Origin: Paenibacillus soyae
GTDB lineage: Bacteria > Bacillota > Bacilli > Paenibacillales > Paenibacillaceae
Length of the DNA: 64,000 bases
Direction: 5' to 3'
NCBI RefSeq assembly: GCF_024623455.1
Contig: NZ_JANIPJ010000003.1
Span: forward strand, 332,270-396,269
Made by a program: the position numbers and the translations under genes. The number at the start of each line of letters is the position of its first letter. Position 1 is the stretch's first letter. The notes under the pieces are model-generated. The model was not told the origin of the DNA. It saw nothing but the letters and a program-made list of their open reading frames with translations, and searched no databases. Shown piece after piece: positions 23,837 to 32,819 of this stretch.

Positions 23837-25375
23837 TTATTCCTCCAGCTTCCGAAGCGCCAGGCTCCAGGACTGCCAATGCTTCCTATCCTTCGCCAGC
23901 TTGCGGAAATCATCCAGCATGTCGTCTACGCCTTCCAGCTCCGGATGCTCCCGCGCAAGCTTGGCGAGCGCAGGCGCCGCATCCGCCGACAACGTGTCCA
24001 GATAGTCGAGATCGATCTTGTCCGTAGTCTCGTAGCGCTCGATATTTTTTTCCGCGATTCTCGCGTCCAGATTGCTATAGTTCATTATAACGTACGCCGC
24101 AATGCCCAGCGCAATATAGATTTTGGCCAAAGAGAACCAGCGGTACCAGATTCGCACTATGGCAATCGCCATCAGCACGCCTAGAAAAATCATGAAGCCG
24201 CTCACCAGAAGCCGAAGCTGCGTGTAGCCGTAAGCCTCTTCATACAGGGACATGCGGCTGTATGCGGAGATCAGCATAACAAGCGTACAGCCCATCAGCA
24301 CGGTCAGCATGATCTTCCTTAGCCGGTCCAGCCAGCTCTCCCCGCGCTCGACGTAATGCAAGCCGACCAGCAGGATGCAAATATTGATCAGCGCGACGAA
24401 TACAAGCTCGGCAAACCCTCTTCGCGCATATTCCGCATAAGCTGTTCCCGCTGGCAGCAAGCCGTCGGCGGCGCCGAACAGATACGTGAACTGAATAATG
24501 GCGAACAGCACGTACACGGCGTTCACGCAGACCAAGACGGTGGACGCTACGATCGGGTCCAGCGTGTCTCTAGGCTTGGCCGCATCCGCCTTATTAGGGG
24601 TTAACGCAATGGCCTCCCACTCCCATGCCTCGCCCCTCTTCGGCTCTTCGGCCGGTAACGGACGCTCCTGCTTGAACATCAACCCCCAGACAAAAGAGAA
24701 CAGGTAGAACGCCGCGCAGACCGCGAACAGGAAACGAAGGAAGCTTTCTTCGGCCGTCCCCCCGTCCAATAACGCGGGAAGCCGATTCAGCCAGGACATG
24801 AAGATGCCGTCCGCGGAAGCCAGCAGCAGGATGACGACGAGCAGGAGCGGCGCCGCAAGCAGCAGACCCAGGCTGATCTTGCCGAGGTTGGTGCGCGTAC
24901 GGCTGCTCTCTTCGCCCATGCGCAGCCAGCCTGCCATGAAACCGAACGGTACGCCCAGATGCGCGAAAGGCGTCACCAGCCACTGCTTCAGCAGCTCCGC
25001 CCCGAACCTTGGCCGGAACCAAGGCTGCGAGCCTCCCCTCGTCAGCAGCATCGTCTGGCCGACGATTAACGCAACCAGCACCCAGAAGTTCAAGAGCCGG
25101 AACAGCTCGTTCGCGAATATCGCATAAGTAAGAGACAGCAGACCGATCGGACCGAACAACAACCATCCCGTCTTGGATTGGCCTTGCCAGCGGTCGAAGC
25201 CGCCCCGTCTTCCTTTGGTCGCATAGAAAAAATAAACGTAGAACAGCAGCGTAAAGATCGGCACCGATACACCGGCAGCGCGGCCAACGAACAAGTATTG
25301 GCTGATGAAACCGAGAATGACGGCCAGGACCCACATCGTATCGTACCGTTTCTGCCAAGGCGCGGGATCTCTCAT
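23837..25375 (-). CDS. DUF4173 (DUF4153-like) polytopic membrane protein
   Basis: A 512-residue membrane protein with about eleven hydrophobic segments. The C-terminal part has YGYTQLRLLVSGF, YSNLDARIAEKNIERYETTDKID and YLDTLSADAAPALAKLA, the recognisable core of DUF4173, after which the protein ends in a soluble helical tail. Function of the family is not established. GGGGGCATGGCGAG precedes ATG. It is divergent from the SgrR-like gene; the 113-bp gap between them must hold both promoters. Confidence 0.8.
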   Translation of the reverse strand: MRDPAPWQKRYDTMWVLAVILGFISQYLFVGRAAGVSVPIFTLLFYVYFFYATKGRRGGFDRWQGQSKTGWLLFGPIGLLSLTYAIFANELFRLLNFWVLVALIVGQTMLLTRGGSQPWFRPRFGAELLKQWLVTPFAHLGVPFGFMAGWLRMGEESSRTRTNLGKISLGLLLAAPLLLVVILLLASADGIFMSWLNRLPALLDGGTAEESFLRFLFAVCAAFYLFSFVWGLMFKQERPLPAEEPKRGEAWEWEAIALTPNKADAAKPRDTLDPIVASTVLVCVNAVYVLFAIIQFTYLFGAADGLLPAGTAYAEYARRGFAELVFVALINICILLVGLHYVERGESWLDRLRKIMLTVLMGCTLVMLISAYSRMSLYEEAYGYTQLRLLVSGFMIFLGVLMAIAIVRIWYRWFSLAKIYIALGIAAYVIMNYSNLDARIAEKNIERYETTDKIDLDYLDTLSADAAPALAKLAREHPELEGVDDMLDDFRKLAKDRKHWQSWSLALRKLEE

Positions 25376-25488
25376 CTCGCCATGCCCCCTTTTGTGCTTT
25401 TCTCCCTTTTATTGTAACCTAGAAAATAAGAACAAAAAGTGCAAGTTTGTTTGGCGGAATTTCATATTTTTACGATGGGAGGCTTCCC

Positions 25489-27306
25489 TTGAAAATACGC
25501 AGGCACTTATTTCAGTTGAGAGAAGCGTATCCGCATGTCGAGGACGGCGTGCCGATCGAGGTGACGACCGCGGAGCTGGCGGAGAAGCTGGACTGCACGC
25601 ATCGCAATATGGTGCTGCTGCTGAAGCGGATGACGGAGGAAGGCTGGGTCGGCTGGACGGCGAAGCGCGGACGGGGCAACCGCTCGTTGCTGACGTTCGA
25701 GCGTCCGCTCGATAAGCTGCTGCTGGAGGAAGCGGAGGAGCTGGCGATGCGCGGCGATCTTCAATCGGCCTTCGAGCTGCTGCAGAACAAAGGAGCTGGC
25801 TCGGCGGCGCTTGGCCGATTCCAGCAGTGGCTCTCCGGTCAATTCGGCTTCCGAAGCACGCTTGACGGACAACGAAGAACGGATTCGCTGCGCTTTCCGC
25901 TGCCCGGTGCGATCGGCAGCCTGGATCCCGCGCGCATTCACTTCATTGGCGAATCCCATCTCGTCAGTCAGCTGTTCGACGGACTTGTTCGCGTGGATGC
26001 CCGAGGCGAAATCGTGCTCCCTCACCTCGCGCATGCCTGGGAGACGAACGAAGACCGGACGGAGTGGACGTTCTATCTGCGCAAGGGCGTCATGTTCCAT
26101 CACGGGCGGGAGATGACCTCCGCCGACGTCCGGTTCACGCTGGAGCGCTTGCAGCGGCTTGCCCCGGGCGGCCTCTATAACTGGGTCTACCACGGAATCG
26201 AGGACATGCTAACGCCGGACTCCACCACGATCCGAATTCGGCTCAAGCAGCGCAACGAGGTATTCCTGTCGTTCCTCTCCACCAACCGCGCTTCCATCGT
26301 GCCGGAAGACGTCTGCTCCTCCGAAGGCGAGTCGTTCGGGGAAGCGGACGGTTCCGTTATCGGAACCGGGCCGTTCCGGCTGGCGAGCCGGGGACACGGC
26401 ATTTGGATGCTGGAGGCATTTCCGGCTTATTTTCAAGGGAGAGCGTTCCTGGACCGGGTGGAGGTATGGACGATACCGCTGGAGGAGGAGGCGGAGAAGG
26501 ATAGGCAGCAGCAGGAGCTGAGGCAATTCCAGGTGATGCATAATGTGAGGATCGAGGGGCTTACAGGCGGCCAGTTCCAGCAGGTCAGACAGTCCGGCAC
26601 GACTTGTAAATTCATCACCGTGAATGAGCTGAAGCCAGGCCCGCTGCGCAATCCCGCCATTCGGGCCGCCTTGGACCGCGCCATCCATCGGGGCGAGCTG
26701 CTCAGGCAGCTGTCGGGAGACGTCATCGAAGGCGCCTCCAGCTTCTGGACGACTGAGAAGAACGGCGGGCCTTCGGACAGCCGCGGAATCAGCTATGAGG
26801 ACGAATGCGTAGCGATCAAGCAGGAGCTGCGCGACGCGGGTTACCTTGGGGAGACGCTGACGCTCACTACGATTCCTCAATACGGGCATGACGCGTCGAT
26901 TATTCAGGGGCTGCTCGAGAAGGCGGGCGTATCGGTAAGCGTGAGCCTGCTCCCGGCCGAGCAATTCAAAGGAGCCGAGCGGATGTCGGCCGATTTGCTG
27001 CTGTTCGCCGTCATGCTCGACGAGCATCGGGAAATCCGGCTGATCGATTTGTACAAAAGCATGATGCAGCATGCGGAACCGCAAGTCCGCGCCAAGGTGG
27101 CGGATACGCTCGAGCGCATCCTCGCGGAGCCGGACGCCTCCGCCCGCACGAGACTGTTCATCGGCATCGAGGGGCTGCTTTCCCTCCGCCATTCGCTCTT
27201 GTTCTTGTACCGCAAACACCTGAAGACGGCCTTCCACCCTTCCGTGCAGGGTATTTCGCTGGAGTCTCTCGGCTGGGTGCGGTTCCGGGACCTCTGGTTC
27301 AGATGA
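25489..27306 (+). CDS. SgrR-type transcriptional regulator (HTH plus SBP_bac_5)
   Basis: A 605-residue protein that begins at TTG 25489, six bases after GGGAGG; the upstream ATG 25447 has no such site. The N-terminal winged helix (about 1-95) has VTTAELAEKLDCTHRNMVLLLKRM and GWTAKRGRGN, as in SgrR. From about residue 140 it becomes an oligopeptide-binding-protein-like domain (SLDPARIHFIGESHLVSQLFDGLV, WTFYLRKGVMFHHGREMTSADV). No signal peptide is present, so this binding domain acts as a cytoplasmic ligand sensor. In enterobacteria SgrR responds to sugar-phosphate stress; the ligand and targets here are unknown. Confidence 0.88.
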   Translation: MKIRRHLFQLREAYPHVEDGVPIEVTTAELAEKLDCTHRNMVLLLKRMTEEGWVGWTAKRGRGNRSLLTFERPLDKLLLEEAEELAMRGDLQSAFELLQNKGAGSAALGRFQQWLSGQFGFRSTLDGQRRTDSLRFPLPGAIGSLDPARIHFIGESHLVSQLFDGLVRVDARGEIVLPHLAHAWETNEDRTEWTFYLRKGVMFHHGREMTSADVRFTLERLQRLAPGGLYNWVYHGIEDMLTPDSTTIRIRLKQRNEVFLSFLSTNRASIVPEDVCSSEGESFGEADGSVIGTGPFRLASRGHGIWMLEAFPAYFQGRAFLDRVEVWTIPLEEEAEKDRQQQELRQFQVMHNVRIEGLTGGQFQQVRQSGTTCKFITVNELKPGPLRNPAIRAALDRAIHRGELLRQLSGDVIEGASSFWTTEKNGGPSDSRGISYEDECVAIKQELRDAGYLGETLTLTTIPQYGHDASIIQGLLEKAGVSVSVSLLPAEQFKGAERMSADLLLFAVMLDEHREIRLIDLYKSMMQHAEPQVRAKVADTLERILAEPDASARTRLFIGIEGLLSLRHSLLFLYRKHLKTAFHPSVQGISLESLGWVRFRDLWFR

Positions 27307-27384
27307 GGCTGCAACATACTTGCCGCTTTCAACGTATTCATGTAGACGGTATGACTACAAGACTCGATAAGGAGGTTTTTTCAT

Positions 27385-27786
27385 ATGGGACCCGGTCCAT
27401 CGTTCGGAGATTCGGGCTTCGACTTCATGTTCAACATTTTCCCGTTTCTGTTCTTCCTCGTGTTTGCGCTTATTATCGGCGGCATTATCTTCAGCATCGT
27501 CAAATATATGCGTAATTCGCGTTCGCCCGAGGTGACCTCGTACGCGACGGTCGTAGCCAAGCGGATGGACGTGCGCCATCACTCGAACCACCATCACAAC
27601 AACGAAATCGGCCACGCGGGCTCCTCCTCGCGCACGTATTACTACATTACGCTGCAGTTCGACAACGGCGTGCGCAAGGAGTTCCTCGACGTGAAGAACT
27701 TGTTCGGCCTCGTCGTCGAAGGGGATCGCGGCTATGCCGCCACCAAAGGCGAATGGATCGTCGCCTTCGAGCGCAGCGCGGGTTAG
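27385..27786 (+). CDS. DUF2500 family membrane protein
   Basis: A 133-residue protein with an AAGGAGG ribosome-binding site. One transmembrane helix (about 17-42) follows a short outside segment; the remaining domain has VTSYATVVAKRMDVRHH, a His-rich loop (HHSNHHHNN), and YYYITLQFDNGVRKEF, which are DUF2500 marks. The His cluster could bind a metal, but the family function is unknown. It lies 78 bp after the SgrR-like gene on the same strand. Confidence 0.82.
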   Translation: MGPGPSFGDSGFDFMFNIFPFLFFLVFALIIGGIIFSIVKYMRNSRSPEVTSYATVVAKRMDVRHHSNHHHNNEIGHAGSSSRTYYYITLQFDNGVRKEFLDVKNLFGLVVEGDRGYAATKGEWIVAFERSAG

Positions 27787-27829
27787 GCTCAAACTTTGCG
27801 GAGTCGACTTTATCCTTTGAGCGCCAACG

Positions 27830-28017
27830 AAATGATGCAATTCTACAGCAACTTCAACAACTGATTTGCCCAGGAACCGTTATTGATGTAAAAGTGCAGC
27901 ATTTCCGAGCCAAATGACGCCCATATTGCTTTAAACTCAGAAAATGCTGCAGAATCGCATCATTTTGTTATAAATCGCGAATTCATTCAAAAAATAATGT
28001 ACTTTTGCATCATTTCC
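27830..28017. repeat. Intergenic inverted and direct repeats built on TGCATCATTT
   Basis: A 21-bp inverted repeat with two mismatches joins 27830-27850 and 27945-27965 (arms start AAATGATGC and end GCATCATTT). Related direct copies, TGCAGCATTTCC (about 27895) and TGCATCATTTCC (about 28007), fall inside and beyond it. No gene fits here. It looks like a small dispersed intergenic element. Confidence 0.55.
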
Positions 28018-28029
28018 CAAGCACCAAAA

Positions 28030-28064
28030 AAGGCGGAACAGACTAAGCCTGTTCCGCCTTTTGT
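28030..28064. terminator. Bidirectional terminator
   Basis: AAGGCGGAACAG (28030-28041) pairs perfectly with CTGTTCCGCCTT (28049-28060), flanked by A-rich sequence on the left and TTTTG on the right. It ends the GNAT/PHP transcript on the minus strand. Confidence 0.8.
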
Positions 28065-28123
28065 TCATCCGTCCATCCGTCCATCCGCTCAGCAGCTCCC
28101 ACGCCCGCCCAACTTCAGTCGGA

Positions 28124-28585
28124 CTAAGCCAAAACCTTCTCCATGCACAAGCTCGACTCGCAGTTCACGTATTCCCCGAACCGCTCGATTTCGTAGAAGC
28201 CCTGCTTCTTGTAGAAGTTCACCGATTCGAACTGGGGAGCGCCCGTCTCCAGCCTCATGACGGTACAGCCCTGCTTCTCCGCTTCCTGCTCCAGATAGCG
28301 GAACACTTGCCGAGCCACGCCTTGCCTGCGCATCGCCGGCTCGACGAAGAAGCGCTTCAGCTCCACCGTCCGTTCATCTATTCGCCGGATACCCCCGCAA
28401 CCTACGGGCACGCCTTCCCAATAAGCCAGCACGAAAGTCATCTCTTCCGACTTCGGGTCCGACAAATCCACGCCGAATATTTCATCCTGCGGATATAGTC
28501 CGGACAGATAGCCGTCCAGCTTCTCGATCAAGCTGGACAAGTCCACATGGCCCGGCTTTACCGTCTTCAATTCCAGCTTGTCCAT
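28124..28585 (-). CDS. GNAT family N-acetyltransferase
   Basis: A 153-residue acetyl-CoA-dependent acetyltransferase. ATG 28585 follows GGGAGG. The central strand VELKRFFVEPAMRRQGVARQVFRYLEQEA carries the acetyl-CoA pyrophosphate loop (RRQGVA), followed by LETGAPQFESVNFYKKQGFYEI, typical of small GNAT enzymes. The substrate cannot be told. It starts 17 bp after the PHP phosphatase gene stops, so the two are probably cotranscribed. Confidence 0.85.
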   Translation of the reverse strand: MDKLELKTVKPGHVDLSSLIEKLDGYLSGLYPQDEIFGVDLSDPKSEEMTFVLAYWEGVPVGCGGIRRIDERTVELKRFFVEPAMRRQGVARQVFRYLEQEAEKQGCTVMRLETGAPQFESVNFYKKQGFYEIERFGEYVNCESSLCMEKVLA

Positions 28586-28601
28586 CTCCTCGCCTCCCAT
28601 C

Positions 28602-29426
28602 CTAGGCCTCAGCTCTCATCTGCGCTTCGAACCAGTCCCAGCCAAAGCCTACATGCTCCGGCTTGTGGGAGTCGGAGCCGTAGACGCACTCGATGCCGCG
28701 CTTTCTGCATTCGGCCAGGAACCATTCGGGCACGTAAGGCTTCCCGCAAGTCGCGACCCTCAAGCCGGCCGTATTGACGTCGATTCCGACCTTCGACTCC
28801 GCGAGCAGCGGCAGAATGCCCTCCAGCCTGCGCCTAATCAGCGCGTCGTCGAACTCCGGCAGCTCGCTTCGGAACTTCTCGATTAGATTAATATGGCCTA
28901 GCCGTTTGCGCATAGGGAGCTTCGCCGCGAAGGCTATAGCCGCTTCCACATGGTCGTAATATTCGTTCACCAGCCGGTCAATCGTGCCGTAGTACGACAG
29001 TAAATTCGTCCGGAAATCGACAGGCGTGTAGTCGATGCAGCGGGTTCCGCCGACTCCCGGCAGATAATGGACCGAATATACGACATCCTCCAATACCTGC
29101 TGCCATTCGTCTACGATTCGCTCCGTGAAGTCAAGCTGACCCGGCAAATAATCGAGCTCCAGCCCCACCGTTATGTCGATTCGCCCCTCGTAGCGCCGCT
29201 TCATTTCATTCGCGTAATCCATATAAGCGGGCAGCTCCTCCGGGGGCATCGCCAGCTCGGCGAACAGCTTCTCGTCCGGCACCAATCCGGCAGGCAGCGG
29301 CGGATGCTCGCTTATGGTATACCGTTGGAAGCCCAGCTCGATAGCCCGATCTATATAGAGCTCCTGTGCGGCATCGCTGCCATGATAACAGAATCTCGTG
29401 TGCGTGTGCCCATCCCATTTCAACAT
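28602..29426 (-). CDS. PHP-domain histidinol-phosphatase-like phosphoesterase (HisJ type)
   Basis: A 274-residue PHP hydrolase. Metal-binding motifs are DGHTHTRFCYHG (residues 5-16), TISEHPPLP, VGLELDYLP, VVYSVHYLPG, LGHINLIEKF and GSDSHKPEHVG, which match HisJ/HisK-like histidinol phosphatases. GGGAGAG lies upstream of the ATG. There is no his operon around it, so it may be a free-standing histidinol-phosphatase or act on another phosphoester. Confidence 0.83.
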   Translation of the reverse strand: MLKWDGHTHTRFCYHGSDAAQELYIDRAIELGFQRYTISEHPPLPAGLVPDEKLFAELAMPPEELPAYMDYANEMKRRYEGRIDITVGLELDYLPGQLDFTERIVDEWQQVLEDVVYSVHYLPGVGGTRCIDYTPVDFRTNLLSYYGTIDRLVNEYYDHVEAAIAFAAKLPMRKRLGHINLIEKFRSELPEFDDALIRRRLEGILPLLAESKVGIDVNTAGLRVATCGKPYVPEWFLAECRKRGIECVYGSDSHKPEHVGFGWDWFEAQMRAEA

Positions 29427-29599
29427 ACTCTTCCACTCTCCCGCCTATCTATTTTCATCTAGAGTATCACTTGTCCGGCATCAGGTAAATCGAGATTTTT
29501 TTGCGATAAATCGGCGTATTTCCCCGGAAATAAAGGATATTCCATACGATGTGTCGAATAAAGCGTTTGCAATGTCATGGAAAATGTAGGAGGAAAGTC

Positions 29600-30559
29600 A
29601 TGAAGCGAATACATGAAAGGGTGAAGTTTGTCCTTATTCCAGACGCGAACAAGCCCGTTCGACACTTTACCGTGCCGAAAGTCTTATTCTTCGCGATTCC
29701 TATCCTCATCCTTATGCTAGCCCTATGTTCGGCGATTTTCATCATATTCAACTCCGGTCACGCCAGTCAGGTCAAGCTGCTGCAGCGTCAATTAGCCCTC
29801 TCGGAAACGAATTACGAGGATATGCTTCAATCCAGAGAGGAGCAGATCGCCGTTCTCGAATCGGACCTTGCCTCGTTATCCCAACAGGCAGCCGAGGTCG
29901 AGGACAGAATGACGGAGATTGCAGAGCTGGAGTCCGAGCTGAAGAACATCGCGGGTATCGAAGAGCCTGATATTCCCCTGTCGGACGGACAAGGCGGCGA
30001 AGAATTTGTTGTATCCGCCGCAGAGACCGATGCCAATCTCGCTACGGCAACCAAACAAAGCTTCAGCGAAATGACGTCGATGATGGAAGCCATGAAACCC
30101 AGCCTGGAATCGACCAAAGAGGCTTTGATCGGTTATCAGCGCTTGCTGGATATGACGCCAAGCATTTGGCCCGCAGATTCCCGCCGGGTGACGTCGACGT
30201 TCGGCGTCCGCAGAGACCCGATCTCCGGCAGATCTGCGGTTCATTCCGGACTGGATCTCGGAGGAAACCGCGGAGACCCGATCTATGCCGCCGCGGATGG
30301 CGTCGTTACCTTATCGGAACGCGGTTATCCGCAGGGCAACAACATTCTGATTGATCATGGGCGCGGAATGGAGACCAGGTATCTGCATTTGAACAGACGG
30401 CTCGTCGAGATCGGAGATACCGTGAAGAAGGGCCAGCTGATCGGAGAGCTTGGCAACACCGGCAGAAGTACGGGACCGCACCTCCATTACGAGGTTATCG
30501 TGAACGGAGAGCATGTCGACCCTATGCCTTATATCAAAGAAGACAGGAAGGAACCGTGA
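29600..30559 (+). CDS. Membrane-anchored M23 (LytM) peptidase with coiled coil
   Basis: A 319-residue protein; ATG 29600 follows TAGGAGGAAAG. After a short cytoplasmic N terminus comes one transmembrane helix (about 27-53), a coiled coil (about 57-130, LLQRQLALSETNYEDML onward), and a C-terminal zinc metallopeptidase domain with HSGLDLGGNRGDP (H...D) and GPHLHYEVIVNG (HxH). These residues complete the LytM active site, so it should cut peptidoglycan cross-links. It is followed by a bactofilin gene six bases on, a pairing known to localise cell-wall remodelling. Confidence 0.92.
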   Translation: MKRIHERVKFVLIPDANKPVRHFTVPKVLFFAIPILILMLALCSAIFIIFNSGHASQVKLLQRQLALSETNYEDMLQSREEQIAVLESDLASLSQQAAEVEDRMTEIAELESELKNIAGIEEPDIPLSDGQGGEEFVVSAAETDANLATATKQSFSEMTSMMEAMKPSLESTKEALIGYQRLLDMTPSIWPADSRRVTSTFGVRRDPISGRSAVHSGLDLGGNRGDPIYAAADGVVTLSERGYPQGNNILIDHGRGMETRYLHLNRRLVEIGDTVKKGQLIGELGNTGRSTGPHLHYEVIVNGEHVDPMPYIKEDRKEP

Positions 30560-30565
30560 CCGACT

Positions 30566-30976
30566 ATGTTCAAGAACAAACCAGCCGCCGGCAAAATCAA
30601 TCCCGACGCAACGGATACGCTTATCGGGGAAGGCACGACTTTCGAAGGAAAGCTTAGAACGGAAGCCAGCATCCGCATCGAAGGCACGATAATCGGCGAC
30701 ATCGTATCAAGCGGCGACGTCATCATCGGGGAGAACGGCCGGGCCAACTCCAACGTCTCGGCCCGTGACTTGGTATTAGCAGGTCAGCTGAACGGCGACG
30801 TCGAGGTGCGGGGCAAGCTGACGATATGCGCGACCGGCGTACTGAACGGCAATATCGCCGCGCAATCGCTCATCATCGAATCCGGCGGCGTATTCAACGG
30901 CAGCAGCAAAATGCCCGTGAGCAAAGCGTCGGTCACGCCTGTCGAGTCGCAGAAAGAGCTTAAAGCGTCGTCTTAA
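30566..30976 (+). CDS. Bactofilin (cytoskeletal polymer protein)
   Basis: A 136-residue bactofilin (polymer-forming, DUF583). A right-handed beta-helix core covers about residues 17-110, with repeated short strands such as TLIGEGTTFEGKL, ASIRIEGTIIGDI, VIIGENGRANSN, LVLAGQLNGDVEV and GVLNGNIAA; flexible tails flank it. Bactofilins form membrane-bound filaments that recruit M23 peptidases, and the peptidase gene lies directly upstream in the same operon. A terminator follows. Confidence 0.93.
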   Translation: MFKNKPAAGKINPDATDTLIGEGTTFEGKLRTEASIRIEGTIIGDIVSSGDVIIGENGRANSNVSARDLVLAGQLNGDVEVRGKLTICATGVLNGNIAAQSLIIESGGVFNGSSKMPVSKASVTPVESQKELKASS

Positions 30977-30995
30977 TTCATCCTTCCCATCAACC

Positions 30996-31039
30996 AAAAA
31001 CGATCATGCCGGCCGCTCGAGCCGCATGATCGTTTTTTT
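30996..31039 (+). terminator. Rho-independent terminator of the M23/bactofilin operon
   Basis: A 14-bp perfect stem starts AAAAACGATCATGC (30996-31009) and closes with GCATGATCGTTTTT (31024-31037), followed by further T residues. Confidence 0.9.
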
Positions 31040-31143
31040 GAGGGCTTTAACAAACCTTAAAACAGCCCTAACATTCCCTGCACATTTCTTGGTTACACTG
31101 ATCCTAAGAACGCCAGTCCCGCGCGCTTAGGAGGTTTCCGAAC

Positions 31144-31473
31144 ATGAACATGGTCAAAAACGCGGCGCTCATCTTGATTGCCGCCGCCACGCTTTACGGA
31201 GGGCTGACGAATCCGCCTGCACCATTGGAGGAAGCCGATTATGCCCCCATCGAGCAGGTCTCCCGGCAAACGGGAGGAGAGCTCACCTATGATGATGTTA
31301 ACGGCACGATCGATATCGCCGCGAAGGGAGTTACCTACTCCCTCCTTCTGTCAGAAGGCCGGATTCGGATCAACGGGGCGAGCTGTCCCGGGGATTTCTA
31401 TACGAAGGACGGCATCACTTATATGAGCAAGGGGCAAGCCTTCGAGCTGCTGGACTCCCCTCATCCGTGCTAG
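31144..31473 (+). CDS. Small secreted protein, copper-amine-oxidase-N-like
   Basis: A 109-residue protein with a good AGGAGG and an N-terminal signal peptide or anchor (about 1-22). The mature part (LTYDDVNGTIDIAAKGVTYSLLLSEGRIRINGA) alternates strands much like the small copper_amine_oxidase_N (stalk) domain common in Paenibacillus exported proteins, though it is only one short unit. Two cysteines (ASCPGD and HPC at the end) could form a disulfide. Function unknown. Confidence 0.65.
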   Translation: MNMVKNAALILIAAATLYGGLTNPPAPLEEADYAPIEQVSRQTGGELTYDDVNGTIDIAAKGVTYSLLLSEGRIRINGASCPGDFYTKDGITYMSKGQAFELLDSPHPC

Positions 31474-31556
31474 GCTAACCATCTCCTGAGTTGTCTCTAC
31501 ATTGTTGAACCATCTGCGTTCTACTATTCCATACCCATCTTGCAACACTGCCACTA

Positions 31557-32360
31557 TTACCGATGCTTTGCGATCCACCTTACCCCGAAGTCGACCAAAG
31601 GCCTTACCCGCACAAGCCGAATATCCGCGTCTCCGATCTTTCCTATCTGCACACTGCTTACTTCCTTCTCGAAAGCTTCTCCCAGCCGCGCAAAATCGTC
31701 GCTGTCCAAGTTAATTTCATCGTAAGTGACCCATTGCCTTTGCCCGTCCGCGAGCAGAGGAGCGCCCTGCTTAACATAAGCTTTGGACGCATACTCCGCC
31801 CGGTATTCCGACAAATGCAGCGAAGTGCACCGGTCGTAACCGACCCCGAACAATAACACATACCCATCCAACTCATAGAGGCGCGCTAGCGGCGATTGTT
31901 CCCCCAGACCATAGTCGATCGAATGATTCTCCGTGATGACGGCCGCATGCTTGCCCTTTGCCGCGAAGGATAGCTGGGGATGCCGGCTTCGAAGCGTGCC
32001 GTTCCGCTTGCGGAAGCATTCCGCCGTAACGCCCATATGGCCGCTTGGAGTTAGATCCGGCTCGAACGGCGGCATCTCCGCCCGAATGATCTCCCACCAC
32101 TCTTCCGGCACCGGCGGATATCGCCATTCCGAGGGCTCCGACAAATTCGGTGTGTGCGCGGGCATGACGAGCGTTCCGTCTCCTCCAAGAGTCTGCTCCA
32201 AAGCCAGAATAAGCGCCGAAGGCCCTCCCGCGATCCAGCGGTTCGCCGCCTTTAGCGAAGCGTGAACAAGCAGCGTCATGCCAGGCTTAACGCCGGTCTC
32301 CCGAAGTCCTTGCGCAATCGTTGATACGGTTAACGGCAGCGCCGATGTATTTAACGTCAT
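31557..32360 (-). CDS. AAC(3)-family N-acetyltransferase (YokD-like)
   Basis: A 267-residue protein of the aminoglycoside 3-N-acetyltransferase fold. Marks are LLVHASLKAANRWIAGGPSALILALEQTLG, GTLVMPAHTPNLSEPSEW, PSGHMGVTAECFRKRNGTLRSRHPQLSFAA and DYGLGEQSPLARLYELDGYVLLFGVGYDRCTSLHLSE; His and Glu residues of the active site are present. Chromosomal members in Bacillus (YokD type) usually do not give strong drug resistance, so a true aminoglycoside substrate is not assured. AAGGATGGGA precedes ATG. Confidence 0.85.
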   Translation of the reverse strand: MTLNTSALPLTVSTIAQGLRETGVKPGMTLLVHASLKAANRWIAGGPSALILALEQTLGGDGTLVMPAHTPNLSEPSEWRYPPVPEEWWEIIRAEMPPFEPDLTPSGHMGVTAECFRKRNGTLRSRHPQLSFAAKGKHAAVITENHSIDYGLGEQSPLARLYELDGYVLLFGVGYDRCTSLHLSEYRAEYASKAYVKQGAPLLADGQRQWVTYDEINLDSDDFARLGEAFEKEVSSVQIGKIGDADIRLVRVRPLVDFGVRWIAKHR

Positions 32361-32519
32361 GTTGATCCCATCCTTCTACCTCATAGCTTTCCTTTAGCTT
32401 ACCAATCTCCGTGTATAAAGAGGAAGTGAAACGTTTACTATAATGGAAGATTCCCGTCAAAAGGAAGGGAACTCTTTCCGGGAGTCTAAGCACTCCCTTG
32501 ATGAAGTGGCTGTTTTGGA

Positions 32520-32710
32520 ATAACGGCATTTCTACTGTTATTTTTACTCAAACTTCAACATCTCAAGGAAATAGCACCCAAAATACCATTAATATAATCC
32601 CTAATGAAGAAACTTCATATTTCCTAAGGAATTAGTGCCGTTATGTCCGCTATTTGAACGAGAGCCTATTGTCGCTTAGAAATAACATCATTTTTTCCGC
32701 TATTTTCGCC
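32520..32710. repeat. Intergenic region with degenerate 50-bp and inverted repeats
   Basis: TCCGCTATTT occurs at 32646 and again at 32696, 50 bp apart, each followed by GAACG or TCGCC. ATAACGGCA (about 32522) is the inverse of TGCCGTTAT (about 32636). The whole stretch from 32361 to 32743 is AT-rich and holds no convincing gene. Confidence 0.4.
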
Positions 32711-32743
32711 CAGACCTTACCAACGACGCAGCATTACTCGATC

Positions 32744-32778
32744 AAAGAAAAAACCACGCCGGGCATCAGCCGGCGCGG
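32744..32778 (-). terminator. Terminator of the small HNH-repeat gene
   Basis: On the minus strand the stem CGCCGG/CCGGCG (32757-32775) is followed by a run of T with the order GGTTTTTTC, about 45 bases after the stop codon of the 57-residue gene. Confidence 0.65.
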
Positions 32779-32819
32779 TTCGAAAATTCGCATCAAAAAC
32801 CTTTTATGTATGAGAGTCT

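Noticed and set aside
31557..32360. Acquired aminoglycoside resistance gene
   Set aside because: The family is right, but the gene looks like a chromosomal YokD-type member with no mobile context, so clinical resistance is not claimed.
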